A stretch of DNA of 64,000 nucleotides from Rahnella aquatilis CIP 78.65 = ATCC 33071 (GCF_000241955.1 NC_016818.1:1178001-1242000), one strand, 5' to 3'; shown: positions 9,177 to 18,827, counted from the first letter of the stretch. The notes: generated from the sequence alone by a model not told the origin. A program made the numbers and translations.

Positions 9177-10391
9177 TCACCAGTTCCACAACGTGCCGTC
9201 TTCCAGACGGGCCACCGGCAGATACGCCGGTTCGTACGGATATTTCGCCGCCAGCTTTTCGTCAAACTCAATGCCCAGACCCGGTTTTTCGCCCGGATGC
9301 ATGTAGCCGTTATCGAACGTCCAGTTATGCGGGAAGACTTCCAGCATTTGCTCGGAATACCCCATGTATTCCTGCACGCCAAAGTTCGGCACCCACAGGT
9401 CGAAGTGCAGGGCCGCGGCCATACAAATCGGTGAAAGATCGGAAGGGCCATGGGAGCCGGTGCGCACCTGATACAGCGAAGCGAAATCAGCGATGCGGCG
9501 CATGCCGGTGATGCCGCCTGCGTGTGTCAGCGTGGTGCGGATATAGTCAATCAGCTGTTCTTCGATAAGCTGTTTGCAATCCCAGATGCTGTTGAACACT
9601 TCGCCGACCGCAATTGGCGTCACTGTGTGCTGGCGGATCAACCGGAAGCATTCCTGATTTTCAGCAGGCGTCGGATCCTCCATCCAGAACAGGCGATATT
9701 CTTCGATGCTTTTGCCAAAGCGCGCGGCTTCGATTGGCGTCAGGCGGTGGTGCATGTCGTGCAGCAAATGTTCGTCGAAACCGAATTTATTACGCACGGC
9801 TTCGAACAGTTTTGGTGTGAAATCGAGATATTTTTCTGTCGACCACAACTGCTCTTCCGGCCAGTTGCCTTTGGTCGCCGGTTCGTAGGCCAGACCTTTG
9901 CCTTTCGCCATGCCATATGTGGTTTTCATGCCCGGTACACCGCATTGCGCGCGGATCGCCTTGAAGCCGAGCTCTTTGTGTTTGGCGTAATCGTCGAGCA
10001 CTTCATCAACGGAGTGGCCGGTGGTGTGGCAATAAACCATGACGCCGGTGCGGGATGCGCCGCCGAGCAACTGGTATAACGGCATGTTGGCGGCTTTCGC
10101 TTTGATGTCCCATAACGCCATGTCTACGGCAGAAATCGCAGACATGGTAACCGGGCCGCGACGCCAGTAAGCGCCTTTGTAGAAAAACTGCCAGATGTCT
10201 TCGATCTGATGCGCATCGCGGCCAATCAGCTGCGGACACACATGATCTTTCAGATATGACGCGACCGGTAACTCGCGGCCATTCAGCGTGGCATCACCAA
10301 TGCCAGTCAGTCCGCTGTCAGTAGTGATTTTCAACGTCACAAAGTTACGTCCCGGACAAGTGACAAATACTTCAGCATTCACGATTTTCAT
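9177..10391 (-). CDS. rspA: RspA, enolase-superfamily D-mannonate dehydratase-type protein
   Basis: The 404-residue protein is nearly identical in pattern to E. coli RspA and the ManD group of the mandelate racemase subgroup. The R147/Y159 pair typical of ManD is present, as are metal ligands expected at D212, E238 and E264, and later catalytic positions near H314 and E341. Members dehydrate D-mannonate (or D-gluconate, often slowly) to 2-keto-3-deoxygluconate. The start has AAGG upstream. It is the first gene of rspA-rspB, and the candidate RspR operator lies about 75 bases upstream. Whether the enzyme is efficient or a low-activity relative cannot be told here. Confidence 0.92.
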   Translation of the reverse strand: MKIVNAEVFVTCPGRNFVTLKITTDSGLTGIGDATLNGRELPVASYLKDHVCPQLIGRDAHQIEDIWQFFYKGAYWRRGPVTMSAISAVDMALWDIKAKAANMPLYQLLGGASRTGVMVYCHTTGHSVDEVLDDYAKHKELGFKAIRAQCGVPGMKTTYGMAKGKGLAYEPATKGNWPEEQLWSTEKYLDFTPKLFEAVRNKFGFDEHLLHDMHHRLTPIEAARFGKSIEEYRLFWMEDPTPAENQECFRLIRQHTVTPIAVGEVFNSIWDCKQLIEEQLIDYIRTTLTHAGGITGMRRIADFASLYQVRTGSHGPSDLSPICMAAALHFDLWVPNFGVQEYMGYSEQMLEVFPHNWTFDNGYMHPGEKPGLGIEFDEKLAAKYPYEPAYLPVARLEDGTLWNW

Positions 10392-10457
10392 CGGTTACGA
10401 CCTTCTGCAGTAAAAGTAGGATGCATTTTCTGTGGTTATAAATACGCCTTATCTTAA

Positions 10458-10473
10458 CTACCATACAAGTATG
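10458..10473. promoter_or_regulatory. Candidate RspR operator upstream of rspA
   Basis: CTACCATACAAGTATG contains CATAC-AA-GTATG, a palindrome with a two-base centre. The same 16 bases occur upstream of the GPH/DlgD operon at 13271-13286. Read toward rspA, its TTGTAT could be a -35 element with TATTTA 18 bases later, so binding would block the promoter. The assignment to RspR is inferred from symmetry typical of GntR/FadR sites and from the two gene sets it precedes. Confidence 0.6.
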
Positions 10474-10529
10474 TTTATCGTTTTTTGCCGGAGAGGATCA
10501 CACTTTGTGAGTGAAATGTTGCGGGGATT

Positions 10530-10562
10530 AAAAACAAAACGCCTGCTATTAACAGGCGTTAT
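10530..10562 (-). terminator. Rho-independent terminator after the DlgD-like gene
   Basis: AACGCCTG (10538-10545) pairs with CAGGCGTT (10553-10560). On the minus strand the stem is followed by a T-rich run, about 20 bases after the stop of the DlgD-like gene. It separates the GPH-DlgD transcript from rspA-rspB, so the two units have separate promoters. Confidence 0.85.
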
Positions 10563-10582
10563 TTGGCGTGAAAGAGCGGGAA

Positions 10583-11596
10583 CTATTCCGCCAGCCGTAC
10601 CACCTCATCCCATACGGCATCATCGACCGGGATGCCAAGACGGCGGTTTTCTTCGCGGTTGGAAGCGGCTGTCTGGCCCGGATAACGGACATCGCGGTTG
10701 TGTTCGGCGGGGTCGGACTGATTAACGTAGTCTGCAACGCTGTCGGCCATGCGTTCGGTGAATTCGGCCCCACCGAGTTGTGTCGGGTCAAACACCATGA
10801 AAATCTGACTGGCGCCGGTACAACTGCCTTTGCCTATTTTGTCGATCTCATTGGTGGGTGATCCGGCGGACAACAGCGCAGCCATAGCATCGAGTACAAT
10901 GGCCAGGCCGGAGCCTTTCCAGTAACCCGTTGGCAAAATACGCATGGATGCCTCGATTGGGCCAGGGTCGTCTGTGAGATTGCCCTCTTTATCATAGCCG
11001 CCGGGGAAGGGGAGTTTTTCGTTTTTCAGCCGCGTGACCTGTAATTTGCCGTAGGAATACTGCGACATTGCCATATCCAGCACGATCGGGCCCCGGGTCC
11101 GGGGCACGGCCATCACGAACGGGTTGTTACCCACGCGGGTGTTTTTGCCGCCCCACGCAGGCATGCAGGATTCAGTATTCGTCCAGCAAATCGCCGCCAT
11201 GCCTTGTTCTGCCGCATGCCAGCCATAGCTTCCGCCACGCATCCAGTGGCTGCTGTTTTTCAGCGCGACAATACCGACACCGTATTCTTTTGCCATCTCC
11301 GCCGCTTTTTCGACGGCAAACAGGGCGCTGGTAATGCCGATCCCGCGGTTACCGTTGTAGATGGCGATGGCACCAAGGGATTTTTCCAGCTCCGGTTTGG
11401 CATGAACGTCAATCCAGCCTTTTTTGACGTAATCGACAAAGCGCGCCACACGGTTCAGACCATGGGATGAAATGCCGTCACAACTGGACTCGGTGTGGAT
11501 CCGTGCGCAGGTCCGCGCGCTTTCCTCATCAAGCCCTGCTTTTTGCAGGGCGCGGAAAATAGTCTGTTGCATCAGGCTGAATTCAATTCTTTGCAT
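10583..11596 (-). CDS. Malate/L-lactate dehydrogenase-family reductase, YiaK/DlgD-like
   Basis: The 337-residue protein belongs to the NAD(P)H-dependent Ldh family that includes E. coli YiaK (2,3-diketo-L-gulonate reductase). Shared motifs are SHGLNR, HWMRGGSYGWHAAEQG, WTNTESCMPAWGGK and GYWKGSGLAIVLD. It probably reduces a keto-sugar acid in the cytoplasm. The ATG at 11596 overlaps the end of the upstream GPH gene by 14 bases and has GGAG upstream, so translation may be coupled. An alternative start at 11620 would enlarge the overlap to 38 bases. Only its place beside rspAB suggests the actual substrate. Confidence 0.8.
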   Translation of the reverse strand: MQRIEFSLMQQTIFRALQKAGLDEESARTCARIHTESSCDGISSHGLNRVARFVDYVKKGWIDVHAKPELEKSLGAIAIYNGNRGIGITSALFAVEKAAEMAKEYGVGIVALKNSSHWMRGGSYGWHAAEQGMAAICWTNTESCMPAWGGKNTRVGNNPFVMAVPRTRGPIVLDMAMSQYSYGKLQVTRLKNEKLPFPGGYDKEGNLTDDPGPIEASMRILPTGYWKGSGLAIVLDAMAALLSAGSPTNEIDKIGKGSCTGASQIFMVFDPTQLGGAEFTERMADSVADYVNQSDPAEHNRDVRYPGQTAASNREENRRLGIPVDDAVWDEVVRLAE

Positions 11597-13145
11597 GGTC
11601 GGCTCCGGTTGAGAGGTCATCAGGCGTTAGTGTGGGTAATTCTTCTGTCTGGCTAAGAATATTATTATCCCCCCAACATTTTTCGTATGGCCAGCCGGTC
11701 AGTTGTTCGGTAATTAAGCGGGTTTCCGGGGTGACATCATATTTACTGCCACCGGCTTTTAGTCGCTCAATCTCATTGACCAGCAGCGCATGGTTGTGGC
11801 GTGTCAGGCGGAACTTCATTGAACTGTATAATCCCACCAGCAGGAAGATGACCGAACCTGTGCCAAATACCAGCGTGATCCCATAAATGGCTTCAGCAGG
11901 TTGTGTTGCGCTTTTCGGTGTAAATCCGTAGTGCTGCAATAACAGGCCAACACCAAATAGTGCCACTGCCTGAACGGCTTTACGCACAAAAGTCATGACC
12001 CCGGCGAATATACCTTCTCGCCGTTTTCCGGTCAGCATCTCATCCACATCCGGAATAAAGCTGTAAATATTCCAGCAAACATAACTGGTGCCTGAACGGC
12101 CAACACCCATTAAAATGACGGAGAGATAAATCAGCGCCATATTAAACGGCAGTTGTAATAAATGGATGGCTAAGAATAACCCGACGCTTGCCAGCATAAA
12201 TAACTGCGCAATGCGGTAAGACGCACCATTGCCTAATTTCATGCACAGGAAAATAAACAGCGCGACACAGACAAACTGCACCAGCGTCATTAATGTCATG
12301 GCGTTCGAGGCCGTCACGGCGTTTTGCCCGAGGACAAAAATAATGTAATAGGCCAGCACCGCACCGAGCACGTCGAGGGCGACATAACCGCCCAGATACA
12401 TCCCCACATGCTGACGGAAGGTGCGTACTTTCATTGTGGAAATCAGTGATTTAAACAGATGTTTCATGTCGCGGCGAAAAGAAAGTTTCGGCGCAGCGAC
12501 ATCAACCGGGATCGGACGCTCCCATGTATAAAAGTAAAGCATCAGAATCACCACAGCAAACAGCACGCCGAAAATCACCCCCATAATCAGAAACGATGAG
12601 GATGAATCTTCACCGAGATAGGCAATGATCCGGCCCGGTAACCAGGCGGCTAATATTGCGGCACCGGTGGAGAAGAACATTCTGACGCCGGTCAGTTTGG
12701 TGCGCATTTTAAAGCTGGAGGTCATTTCCGCTGCCAGCGTTTCATAAGGCACAATTGCCAGCGTATAGGCAGCATAGAATAAAATATAAGTGAACAGGTA
12801 GTACCAGAACCCCATGCCGCTGACCCACATAATAATGTAGGTCACCATAATCAGCGGCGCACCAAATAAGAAGAAGAAACCGCGTCGGCCGTATTTTTTA
12901 CCCAACGGATTACGGTAGAAATTATCCGTGACATACCCCATAAGCGGATCGAAAAAAGCATCCAGCAAACGTGCTGTCGCAATAACAGCACCGGCCTCTG
13001 CAGGGCTTAATCCGGCATAGGTGGTGTAGAAAAACATTATCCACAAACCCAGAACCGCAAAACATCCGCCGCCGAAGAAATCTCCTCCGCCGTAGGCCAG
13101 CATATTTTTTACCGATATCGGTCTTTCTTTATGATGATTAATCAT
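11583..13145 (-). CDS. GPH-family symporter, sugar or uronide uptake
   Basis: This 520-residue membrane protein has about 12 hydrophobic helices and GPH hallmarks such as YGGGDFFGG at the N-terminus, DPLMGYVTD, and KKYGRRGFFF in loop 2-3. It is longer than the GPH protein at 2593 and only distantly similar, so the two are not recent duplicates. The ATG at 13145 follows AGGGG; a start seven codons earlier is less likely. It is the first gene of the operon with the DlgD-like reductase and is preceded by the shared candidate RspR operator. It likely brings in the compound that the reductase and RspAB metabolise. Confidence 0.8.
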   Translation of the reverse strand: MINHHKERPISVKNMLAYGGGDFFGGGCFAVLGLWIMFFYTTYAGLSPAEAGAVIATARLLDAFFDPLMGYVTDNFYRNPLGKKYGRRGFFFLFGAPLIMVTYIIMWVSGMGFWYYLFTYILFYAAYTLAIVPYETLAAEMTSSFKMRTKLTGVRMFFSTGAAILAAWLPGRIIAYLGEDSSSSFLIMGVIFGVLFAVVILMLYFYTWERPIPVDVAAPKLSFRRDMKHLFKSLISTMKVRTFRQHVGMYLGGYVALDVLGAVLAYYIIFVLGQNAVTASNAMTLMTLVQFVCVALFIFLCMKLGNGASYRIAQLFMLASVGLFLAIHLLQLPFNMALIYLSVILMGVGRSGTSYVCWNIYSFIPDVDEMLTGKRREGIFAGVMTFVRKAVQAVALFGVGLLLQHYGFTPKSATQPAEAIYGITLVFGTGSVIFLLVGLYSSMKFRLTRHNHALLVNEIERLKAGGSKYDVTPETRLITEQLTGWPYEKCWGDNNILSQTEELPTLTPDDLSTGADHAKN

Positions 13146-13270
13146 ACTACCCCTGCATTCCGTCACCGGATAAATAAGAGTCGTAAAAAGAAATGCGTCG
13201 TTTGTGCCCGCAGAAATTCATGAATGAATTATTCAGCGACATCGGCAACGTAAAATTAGGCAATGCACAT

Positions 13271-13286
13271 CTACCATACAAGTATG
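13271..13286. promoter_or_regulatory. Second copy of the candidate RspR operator
   Basis: The 16 bases are identical to those at 10458-10473 and lie about 130 bases before the GPH start. Read toward the gene, TTGTAT within the site is followed after exactly 17 bases by TAATTT, a plausible -35/-10 pair. The repressor would thus cover the promoter. No third copy was noticed in the window. Confidence 0.6.
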
Positions 13287-13389
13287 CGAAATGGGTTTTA
13301 TCGGGCGAGATCACAAAAATAAAGGCAGAATTGCTCTGTACTGCAAGATAGATCACAGTACAGAGAATGAACAAAGAGAAGAGTCGATA

Positions 13390-14277
13390 TCAGCCGAGCA
13401 GGTCGCACTGCGGGGGTAAACGGCACCGGATGGCGGCAGGTAAAACTTCGATATGGAACTGTTTGCCGGTCAGCGGTTCACCGTCGAGATTGAAGGTCAT
13501 GTCATGCGGCGCGGTGATATCGAGCCACGGCAGACTGGCGGAAAGGATATTTTTGTTTTCTTCATTACTGAGCAGGCTGCGCAGGAATGATGGCAGCAGC
13601 TCTTCTGACGTCAGAAGACGTAACTGCAACAGACCGTCATTGATCAGCGCGTCCGGGCAAATTTGTTGCCCGCCACCGGCCTGGCGACCATTGCCGATGC
13701 CAATCACCAGCGCATCGCCTTCCCACTGAAAATCCGGGCCTGTGATTTCACAGCGATCAGCTTTGAGCGTATCCAGGCGTAAAAGCCCGTGGATGAAATA
13801 GGATACACCGCCGAGTGCCGCTTTCAGTTTTTCCGGTGTTTCCGTGGTGATACGTGTCCCAAAGCCGCCTGTCGCCATGTTGATGAAGAAATGCTGGCTG
13901 TTGACGCAAGCCAGATCGATCTCGACGGCCCGGCCTTTTACCGCCAGTTGTAATGCCTGCTCAGGCGTCGGGGGAATATTGCAGGCGGTAGCGAAATCAT
14001 TGGCCGTCCCCAGTGGCACAATCCCCAGAACCGGCCTTACACCGTCGAGTTGTGCCAGCGCACCCGCCACTTCGTTAATTGTTCCATCACCGCCACCGGC
14101 GATCACGGTTTCACAACCCAGTTCAACGGCTTCGTTGACATAACGCGCTGCATCACCGTGCTCCCAGGTGACCCGTACGTCCAGCTTCACGCCTTCAGCA
14201 CGCAGCGCGTTCACCGCTTCGCGCAGTTCATCGATGGCCGCACCTTTTCCATTTAAAATCAGCAGTGCTGTGGTCAT
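13390..14277 (-). CDS. yegS: Lipid kinase YegS
   Basis: This 295-residue protein matches E. coli YegS, a diacylglycerol-kinase-fold enzyme that phosphorylates phosphatidylglycerol in vitro. Visible landmarks are the nucleotide-binding [16 protein letters not shown] (about residues 60-75), [11 protein letters not shown], and the C-terminal beta-domain motif TFNLDGEPL. The ATG at 14277 has AGGAG at good spacing. It is monocistronic here: its promoter region holds the CyaR gene on the same strand, whose terminator lies about 210 bases upstream. Confidence 0.93.
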   Translation of the reverse strand: MTTALLILNGKGAAIDELREAVNALRAEGVKLDVRVTWEHGDAARYVNEAVELGCETVIAGGGDGTINEVAGALAQLDGVRPVLGIVPLGTANDFATACNIPPTPEQALQLAVKGRAVEIDLACVNSQHFFINMATGGFGTRITTETPEKLKAALGGVSYFIHGLLRLDTLKADRCEITGPDFQWEGDALVIGIGNGRQAGGGQQICPDALINDGLLQLRLLTSEELLPSFLRSLLSNEENKNILSASLPWLDITAPHDMTFNLDGEPLTGKQFHIEVLPAAIRCRLPPQCDLLG

Positions 14278-14490
14278 GTAGGCTCCTTTTATCTATACAT
14301 AACAACAATAGATGATTATGAACGTATTTGGCTATCGGATAAATCAGTGAAGCATTCTTTCTGATATTAAATAATTGCAGTTAACGTAATTCAATAAATT
14401 CGTTATTTAACCAAAAAAGAGTTTTTTATTTTTGAGCGAAGAAAAGGTTATTTGTTCGTTTAACGAGAGAAAAATGAATGGCCAGAATAC

Positions 14491-14583
14491 TAAAAGAAAA
14501 GCCAGCTCAAGGGAGATTGAGCTGGCCAAGGAGGTGGTTCCTAGTGTAGTCCGGTGCTTTATTTTGCATTCGAAGTAAATTGC
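14491..14583 (-). ncRNA. cyaR: CyaR small regulatory RNA
   Basis: The minus strand holds the conserved CyaR core AGGAACCACCTCCTT, complementary to ribosome binding sites and known in E. coli to repress ompX, luxS and nadE with Hfq. It is followed by a terminator hairpin: GCCAGCTCAA (14501-14510) pairs with TTGAGCTGGC (14517-14526) around the loop GGGAGA, with a T-rich tail. The loop and its flank keep the E. coli AATCTCCCTT. The gene sits directly downstream of yegQ, as in E. coli. The 5' end is estimated at 14583 from the -10 element and from the E. coli length; its 5' third has diverged. Confidence 0.87.
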
Positions 14584-14589
14584 GAATGC

Positions 14590-14635
14590 ATATTAACCAG
14601 TTGTTCTAAAAATAGATGTGATCGAATTCTTGTTT
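14590..14635 (-). promoter_or_regulatory. cyaR promoter with class II CRP site
   Basis: On the minus strand TAATAT (14590-14595) is a good -10 element seven bases before the estimated RNA start. TGTGA (plus strand 14617-14621) within a GATCACAT-like half site marks a CRP box centred near 14624.5, that is, -41.5 from 14583. This is the spacing of a CRP-activated class II promoter and agrees with the known CRP dependence of cyaR. Confidence 0.7.
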
Positions 14636-14647
14636 TCGAAGAATTCC

Positions 14648-16033
14648 TTATTTTGAATGCGGATTCCGGGTGTCTGTTTTTTCCAGATTGCGCAACAAAA
14701 TCGCGAATTCCAGGCTGATGTCTTCCGGCAACGCGACATAAACGAAGTGGCCGTTACCCGGCGCCACGTCGGTCGGCTGACCTTTTTTGTTGCGCAGCGC
14801 TTCCAGTGTGAACTGAACATTGCCCTGGGGCGTCATCATTTCCACGCTGTCGCCGACGCTGAACTTATTCTTCACGTCGATCTCTGCCCAGCCATCCTGA
14901 CGGTTACCGGTGAATTCTCCGACAAACTGCTGGCGGTCGCTGACGGAGAAACCGTATTCGTAGTTCTGTTGTGCGTCATGCGTATGACGGCGCAGGAAAC
15001 CTTCGGTGTAGCCGCGATGGGCCAGCCCTTCCAGCGTTGACAACAGCGTCGGATCAAACGGTTTTCCGGCCACCGCGTCATCAATCGCACGGCGATAAAC
15101 CTGTGCGGTACGGGCGCAATAATAGAAGGATTTGGTGCGGCCTTCGATTTTCAGCGAGTGCACGCCCATTTTAGTCAATGTTTCCACATGCTGGATCGCC
15201 CGCAGATCCTTGGAATTCATAATATAAGTGCCATGTTCATCTTCAAAAGCACTCATGTATTCGCCCGGACGCATCGCTTCTTCCAGCATAAAGACTTTAT
15301 CCGTCGGCTGGCCGATACCTAACGTCGGTTCTGCGGCGTCTGCCTGCTGAACCGGGATCGGCTCGTACTGATGCACGATGTTGCCGATGGCATCTTCTTT
15401 GCCTTCCTGAACTTTATATTCCCAGCGACAGGCGTTGGTGCAGGTTCCCTGATTCGGGTCGCGTTTATTGATATAACCGGAAAGCAGACAACGACCGGAA
15501 TATGCCATACACAGCGCGCCGTGCACGAAAATCTCGATTTCCATGTCCGGCACCTGAGCGCGGATCTCGGCGATCTCTTCCAGCGACAGTTCGCGGGATA
15601 AAATGACGCGTGTCAGCCCCATTTGTTTCCAGAATTTCACCGTCGCCCAGTTAACGGCGTTGGCCTGCACCGAGAGGTGAATATCCATTTGCGGGAACGC
15701 TTCGCGCACCATCATGATAAGCCCCGGATCGGACATGATCAGGGCGTCCGGCCCCATGTCGATTACCGGTTGTAAATCACGGATAAAGGTTTTCAGCTTG
15801 GCATTATGCGGCGCGATATTCACCACCACATAGAATTTTTTCCCCAGAGTATGGGCTTCGTTAATGCCTGTTTCCAGATTCTGGTGGTTAAATTCGTTAT
15901 TACGTACGCGCAGGCTATAGCGTGGCTGGCCGGCATAAACTGCATCGGCACCGTAGGCAAAGGCATAACGCATGTTTTTCAGGGAGCCGGCAGGGGACAG
16001 CAGTTCCGGAACAAAAGAATCGCGGGTAAACAT
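14648..16033 (-). CDS. trhP: Peptidase U32-family tRNA hydroxylation protein TrhP (YegQ)
   Basis: The 461-residue protein is YegQ, now called TrhP, which works with prephenate-dependent chemistry in forming 5-hydroxyuridine at tRNA position 34. U32 features include PELLSPAGSLKNMRYAFAYG at the N-terminus, FVHGALCMAYSGRCLLSGY, and NQGTCTNACRWEY with cysteines likely to hold a metal or Fe-S centre. The C-terminal part (from about residue 370) is the small beta-barrel. The ATG at 16033 is chosen over a start seven codons upstream. The gene is followed by cyaR on the same strand. Confidence 0.92.
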   Translation of the reverse strand: MFTRDSFVPELLSPAGSLKNMRYAFAYGADAVYAGQPRYSLRVRNNEFNHQNLETGINEAHTLGKKFYVVVNIAPHNAKLKTFIRDLQPVIDMGPDALIMSDPGLIMMVREAFPQMDIHLSVQANAVNWATVKFWKQMGLTRVILSRELSLEEIAEIRAQVPDMEIEIFVHGALCMAYSGRCLLSGYINKRDPNQGTCTNACRWEYKVQEGKEDAIGNIVHQYEPIPVQQADAAEPTLGIGQPTDKVFMLEEAMRPGEYMSAFEDEHGTYIMNSKDLRAIQHVETLTKMGVHSLKIEGRTKSFYYCARTAQVYRRAIDDAVAGKPFDPTLLSTLEGLAHRGYTEGFLRRHTHDAQQNYEYGFSVSDRQQFVGEFTGNRQDGWAEIDVKNKFSVGDSVEMMTPQGNVQFTLEALRNKKGQPTDVAPGNGHFVYVALPEDISLEFAILLRNLEKTDTRNPHSK

Positions 16034-16173
16034 AGTCAATCTCAGTCTGATCACAAGTCAGGGCCGTCCCGGATGCGGGGCGACGAAAGGTCGGAATTGT
16101 AACGTCTGAGTTGATCAAAAGCAGCCAGTTCGTGTGGGTATTTGAGGTTTTACGGGGGCAGATCAATTTTTGC

Positions 16174-16212
16174 ATCCTGAGGCTACAACTGGAAATGTTG
16201 CAGCCTCAGGAT
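16174..16212. repeat. Long inverted repeat after yegP
   Basis: Two 16-base arms (16174-16189 and 16197-16212) pair with one mismatch, a G-U wobble in the minus-strand RNA, around a seven-base loop. It begins eight bases after the yegP stop. No run of T follows on either strand, so it is not a standard terminator. It may stabilise the yegP 3' end or end transcription with help. Confidence 0.6.
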
Positions 16213-16219
16213 AACGGGA

Positions 16220-16567
16220 TCAGGCAATTTGCTGGGTGAGATCACGGATCTCCGGGCTTAGTCCGTTTTTGATGACGGACTGCACCCCTTTTTTGGCGGC
16301 GCTGAGCGAGGTGTACATCTCGCTGACGCCAATGACCTGATGGTTTTTTGCTTTCAGGACAAAGTAAAACTGCCCGTCTTTCGAGGGTTTGATCTCGTAC
16401 TGGTTTTCTTCTGCGACGTTGCTTTGTACCGATGAAATGCCGTTTTCCGCAGATGCTTTGCTGGCATACATTTCGCTGGTGAGAATAATCTCTCCATTAC
16501 CGGCCTTAAGGATAAAGTGATATTGCCCGTTCCTCGCCTTAATCAGATCATAGTGGGCATTAGCCAT
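16220..16567 (-). CDS. yegP: YegP, DUF1508 tandem-repeat protein
   Basis: The 115-residue protein contains two DUF1508 repeats of about 50 residues each. Each follows the pattern G-Q-(Y/F)-(H/Y)-F-(I/V)-LKA-(G/K)-N then SEMY and a GI/GV-SV helix (GNGEIILTSEMYASK, then KNHQVIGVSEMYTS). It matches E. coli YegP; the function is unknown. The ATG at 16567 with GGAG nine bases upstream is preferred over in-frame ATGs at 16576 and 16582. It appears monocistronic. Confidence 0.9.
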   Translation of the reverse strand: MANAHYDLIKARNGQYHFILKAGNGEIILTSEMYASKASAENGISSVQSNVAEENQYEIKPSKDGQFYFVLKAKNHQVIGVSEMYTSLSAAKKGVQSVIKNGLSPEIRDLTQQIA

Positions 16568-16721
16568 AAAGGTCATCTCCATAAGAGGGGTTATTTTCCA
16601 GAGATAAGTGTAGTTAATGGAGACTTTTTCGCGGCGATAGCGGAAATTTAAGGTATGAAATGTGAACTGGCCGACAGACTTTCAGTAACTTTACAAACCT
16701 CAGTTGCTGGCCAGAAGAACA

Positions 16722-17441
16722 TTAAGCTAAATGGCAGGGCTCTGCTTCCCAGCGGTAACCAACGCCGTATACCGCGCGGATAAACGCCTTTTCACCATCG
16801 AGCGATTCAAGCTTGCGGCGCAGATTTTTAATGTGGCTGTCGATGGTGCGATCCGTCACAACGCGGTAATCGTCATAGAGATTATTGAGCAGCACTTCAC
16901 GGGTAAAGACATAACCTGGTTTCACGGACAGGGTTTTTAGCAGGCGGAACTCCGCAGGCGTCAGCTCAAGTTCGTGCCCCTGAAAGGTAGCCTGAAAGCG
17001 AGCTTCATCAATGTGCAGGCCGGTTTCTTTTGCCACATGTTCATCCGTACGCACGCAACGGCGCAGGATCACTTTCACACGCGCCACCACTTCCCGCGGG
17101 CTGTACGGTTTGCAGATGTAATCATCGGCACCAATTTCCAGGCCGAGCAGACGGTCAATTTCCTCCGTTTTTGCCGTCACCATCATGATGGGGATATCGG
17201 AGAACTGGCGGATATCGCGGCAAATCGACAATCCGCTGATCCCCGGCAACATCAGATCCAGCAGGATCAGCGCCGGGGGCTGGGTTTTAACCAGCGTAAT
17301 CACGTTGTTCCCGTCGGGCAACCACTGCGTGGCATAGCCCGCCGCGTCGAGATAGTCGATCAGTAACTGGGCGAGTTTAGGTTCGTCTTCCACGATCAGA
17401 ATTTTCAACGGCGCAGGGCCGGACAGTGCAGAGTCGTTCAT
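16722..17441 (-). CDS. baeR: Response regulator BaeR
   Basis: This 239-residue OmpR-family regulator has a receiver domain (acidic pair in VEDE, phosphoacceptor D62 in LLDLMLPG, K in VTAKTEE) and a C-terminal winged helix ending [11 protein letters not shown]. It matches BaeR, which activates envelope-stress and drug-efflux genes. It starts directly after the baeS stop with no gap, so the two are translationally coupled. It is the last gene of mdtD-baeS-baeR. Confidence 0.93.
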   Translation of the reverse strand: MNDSALSGPAPLKILIVEDEPKLAQLLIDYLDAAGYATQWLPDGNNVITLVKTQPPALILLDLMLPGISGLSICRDIRQFSDIPIMMVTAKTEEIDRLLGLEIGADDYICKPYSPREVVARVKVILRRCVRTDEHVAKETGLHIDEARFQATFQGHELELTPAEFRLLKTLSVKPGYVFTREVLLNNLYDDYRVVTDRTIDSHIKNLRRKLESLDGEKAFIRAVYGVGYRWEAEPCHLA

Positions 17442-18827
17442 TCAGTTTCTCGGGCCATGTGGAACAGAAAGGGGCAGGACGATCGTAATACGTACGCCAC
17501 CCGCCGGAGAGTGGCTGGCGCTGATCTGCCCGCCGTGGGCTTCGACGATATTCTGGCAAATCGCCAGACCTAAACCTGAGCCGCCGCTGGCGCGGTTACG
17601 CGAGCCTTCGGTACGGTAAAATCGTTCAAAAATACGGATGAGTTGTTCATCGCTGATGCCCGGCGTACTGTCCTGGAAAATCAGATGCAGCGTTTTTTCG
17701 CGGATTTCTCCCAGAATTTCCAGGCCGCCATTGGGGTCTGTATAGCGCAGGCTGTTTTCCAGCAAATTGTTGAAAAGCTGCGACAACCGCTGCGGGTCAC
17801 CGAATACTTCGGCACTTTCCGGCAGATGGCTGGTGAGCGTTAACTGTTTGTTGTGGAAGCGGTCACGTGAACCGGCCTCTGCCAGTTGCACCAGATGTAC
17901 AACGTCGGTGTCGACTTTACGGTACGCCAGCGCACCGGCATCTGACAGCGAAAGCTGATGCAGGTCATCAACCAGTTTAGTCAGAATCGACACTTCCGAT
18001 TGCAGCGATTCCAGTGAACCGACGGTCATTTTACGCACGCCATCCTGCATGGCTTCCAGCTCACCGCGCAAAACCGCCAGCGGGGTGCGTAACTCGTGGG
18101 AAATATCCGCCATAAATGCCCGGCGCATCTGCTCGTTTTTCTCCAGCGTCATTGCCAGCTGGTTAAAATCCTGTGCCAGTTTCCCCAGTTCGTCTTCACT
18201 GTCGACCTCCACGCGGGTGCTGAAATTTCCCGCAGCAAGCTGATGGGTGCCATTCACCAGCCGTTTTACCGGTGCGAGCATTCCGCGAGATAAAACCCAG
18301 GTTACGGCAGCAGCCAGCAGCGCGGTAAAGGCGACAATCATCCAGCTTGTACGGCTTTGCTGGCGCTCAAAGTTGATATCGGCATCGCGGGTCAGGCGCT
18401 CAGCGGGGGTGGATATCACCGAACCGATGACCACGCCATCGACGGTCATCACACGGCGCGGTCCCTGCAGATCAGGTGGAACCGGCTGATCGTAACCGCC
18501 GATCCGCCGATCGTGACTGTCGAGGATCCAGAATTTTGTCCGCCAGCCCTGCGGCGGCATTCTCGGGCTGCTGTTTTGTTCAAATGAGCGCATCAGCTGG
18601 TAGATCAGCCGGTCATTGGTTTCCAGAAATTCCCAGTTGCCATGCTGCTTATACTGCTCCTGCAATGTGTCCGCCAGCAGTTCGACACGCTGTTCATTGC
18701 TCTGGCGGATGTAGTCAATAAAGCCCCGTTCGAAGCTCATCCGTACGCCCCAGTTCATGGTGATCAACACCAGCGCGCAGGTACAAAAGATGGCCATAAA
18801 CAGCTTGGCGGTGATACCAGGTTTCAT
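17442..18827 (-). CDS. baeS: Sensor histidine kinase BaeS
   Basis: The 461-residue kinase has a membrane segment at about 8-28, a periplasmic sensor region, a second segment at about 162-180, a HAMP domain, the H-box [14 protein letters not shown] with phosphoacceptor H244, and an ATPase domain (N box [12 protein letters not shown] box GGSGLGLAI). It senses envelope damage such as indole, flavonoids or misfolded porins and phosphorylates BaeR. Its start overlaps the mdtD stop by four bases. Confidence 0.93.
   Translation of the reverse strand: MKPGITAKLFMAIFCTCALVLITMNWGVRMSFERGFIDYIRQSNEQRVELLADTLQEQYKQHGNWEFLETNDRLIYQLMRSFEQNSSPRMPPQGWRTKFWILDSHDRRIGGYDQPVPPDLQGPRRVMTVDGVVIGSVISTPAERLTRDADINFERQQSRTSWMIVAFTALLAAAVTWVLSRGMLAPVKRLVNGTHQLAAGNFSTRVEVDSEDELGKLAQDFNQLAMTLEKNEQMRRAFMADISHELRTPLAVLRGELEAMQDGVRKMTVGSLESLQSEVSILTKLVDDLHQLSLSDAGALAYRKVDTDVVHLVQLAEAGSRDRFHNKQLTLTSHLPESAEVFGDPQRLSQLFNNLLENSLRYTDPNGGLEILGEIREKTLHLIFQDSTPGISDEQLIRIFERFYRTEGSRNRASGGSGLGLAICQNIVEAHGGQISASHSPAGGVRITIVLPLSVPHGPRN

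Noticed and set aside
10490..10512. CRP-like TCACA sequence upstream of rspA
   Set aside because: Only the right half matches; the left half agrees at one of five positions.
2593..13145. Possibility that the two GPH symporters are duplicates marking a transposed segment
   Set aside because: The sequences are only distantly similar and differ in length; no flanking repeats or transposase genes were seen.
13147..13374. A 75-codon minus-strand frame upstream of the GPH symporter
   Set aside because: It has no ribosome site or family features, overlaps the symporter start and covers the operator and promoter region, so it is probably chance.
14278..14490. Prophage remnant next to cyaR, as ogrK is in E. 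coli
   Set aside because: The region is A/T-rich without any coding frame or phage-like gene.
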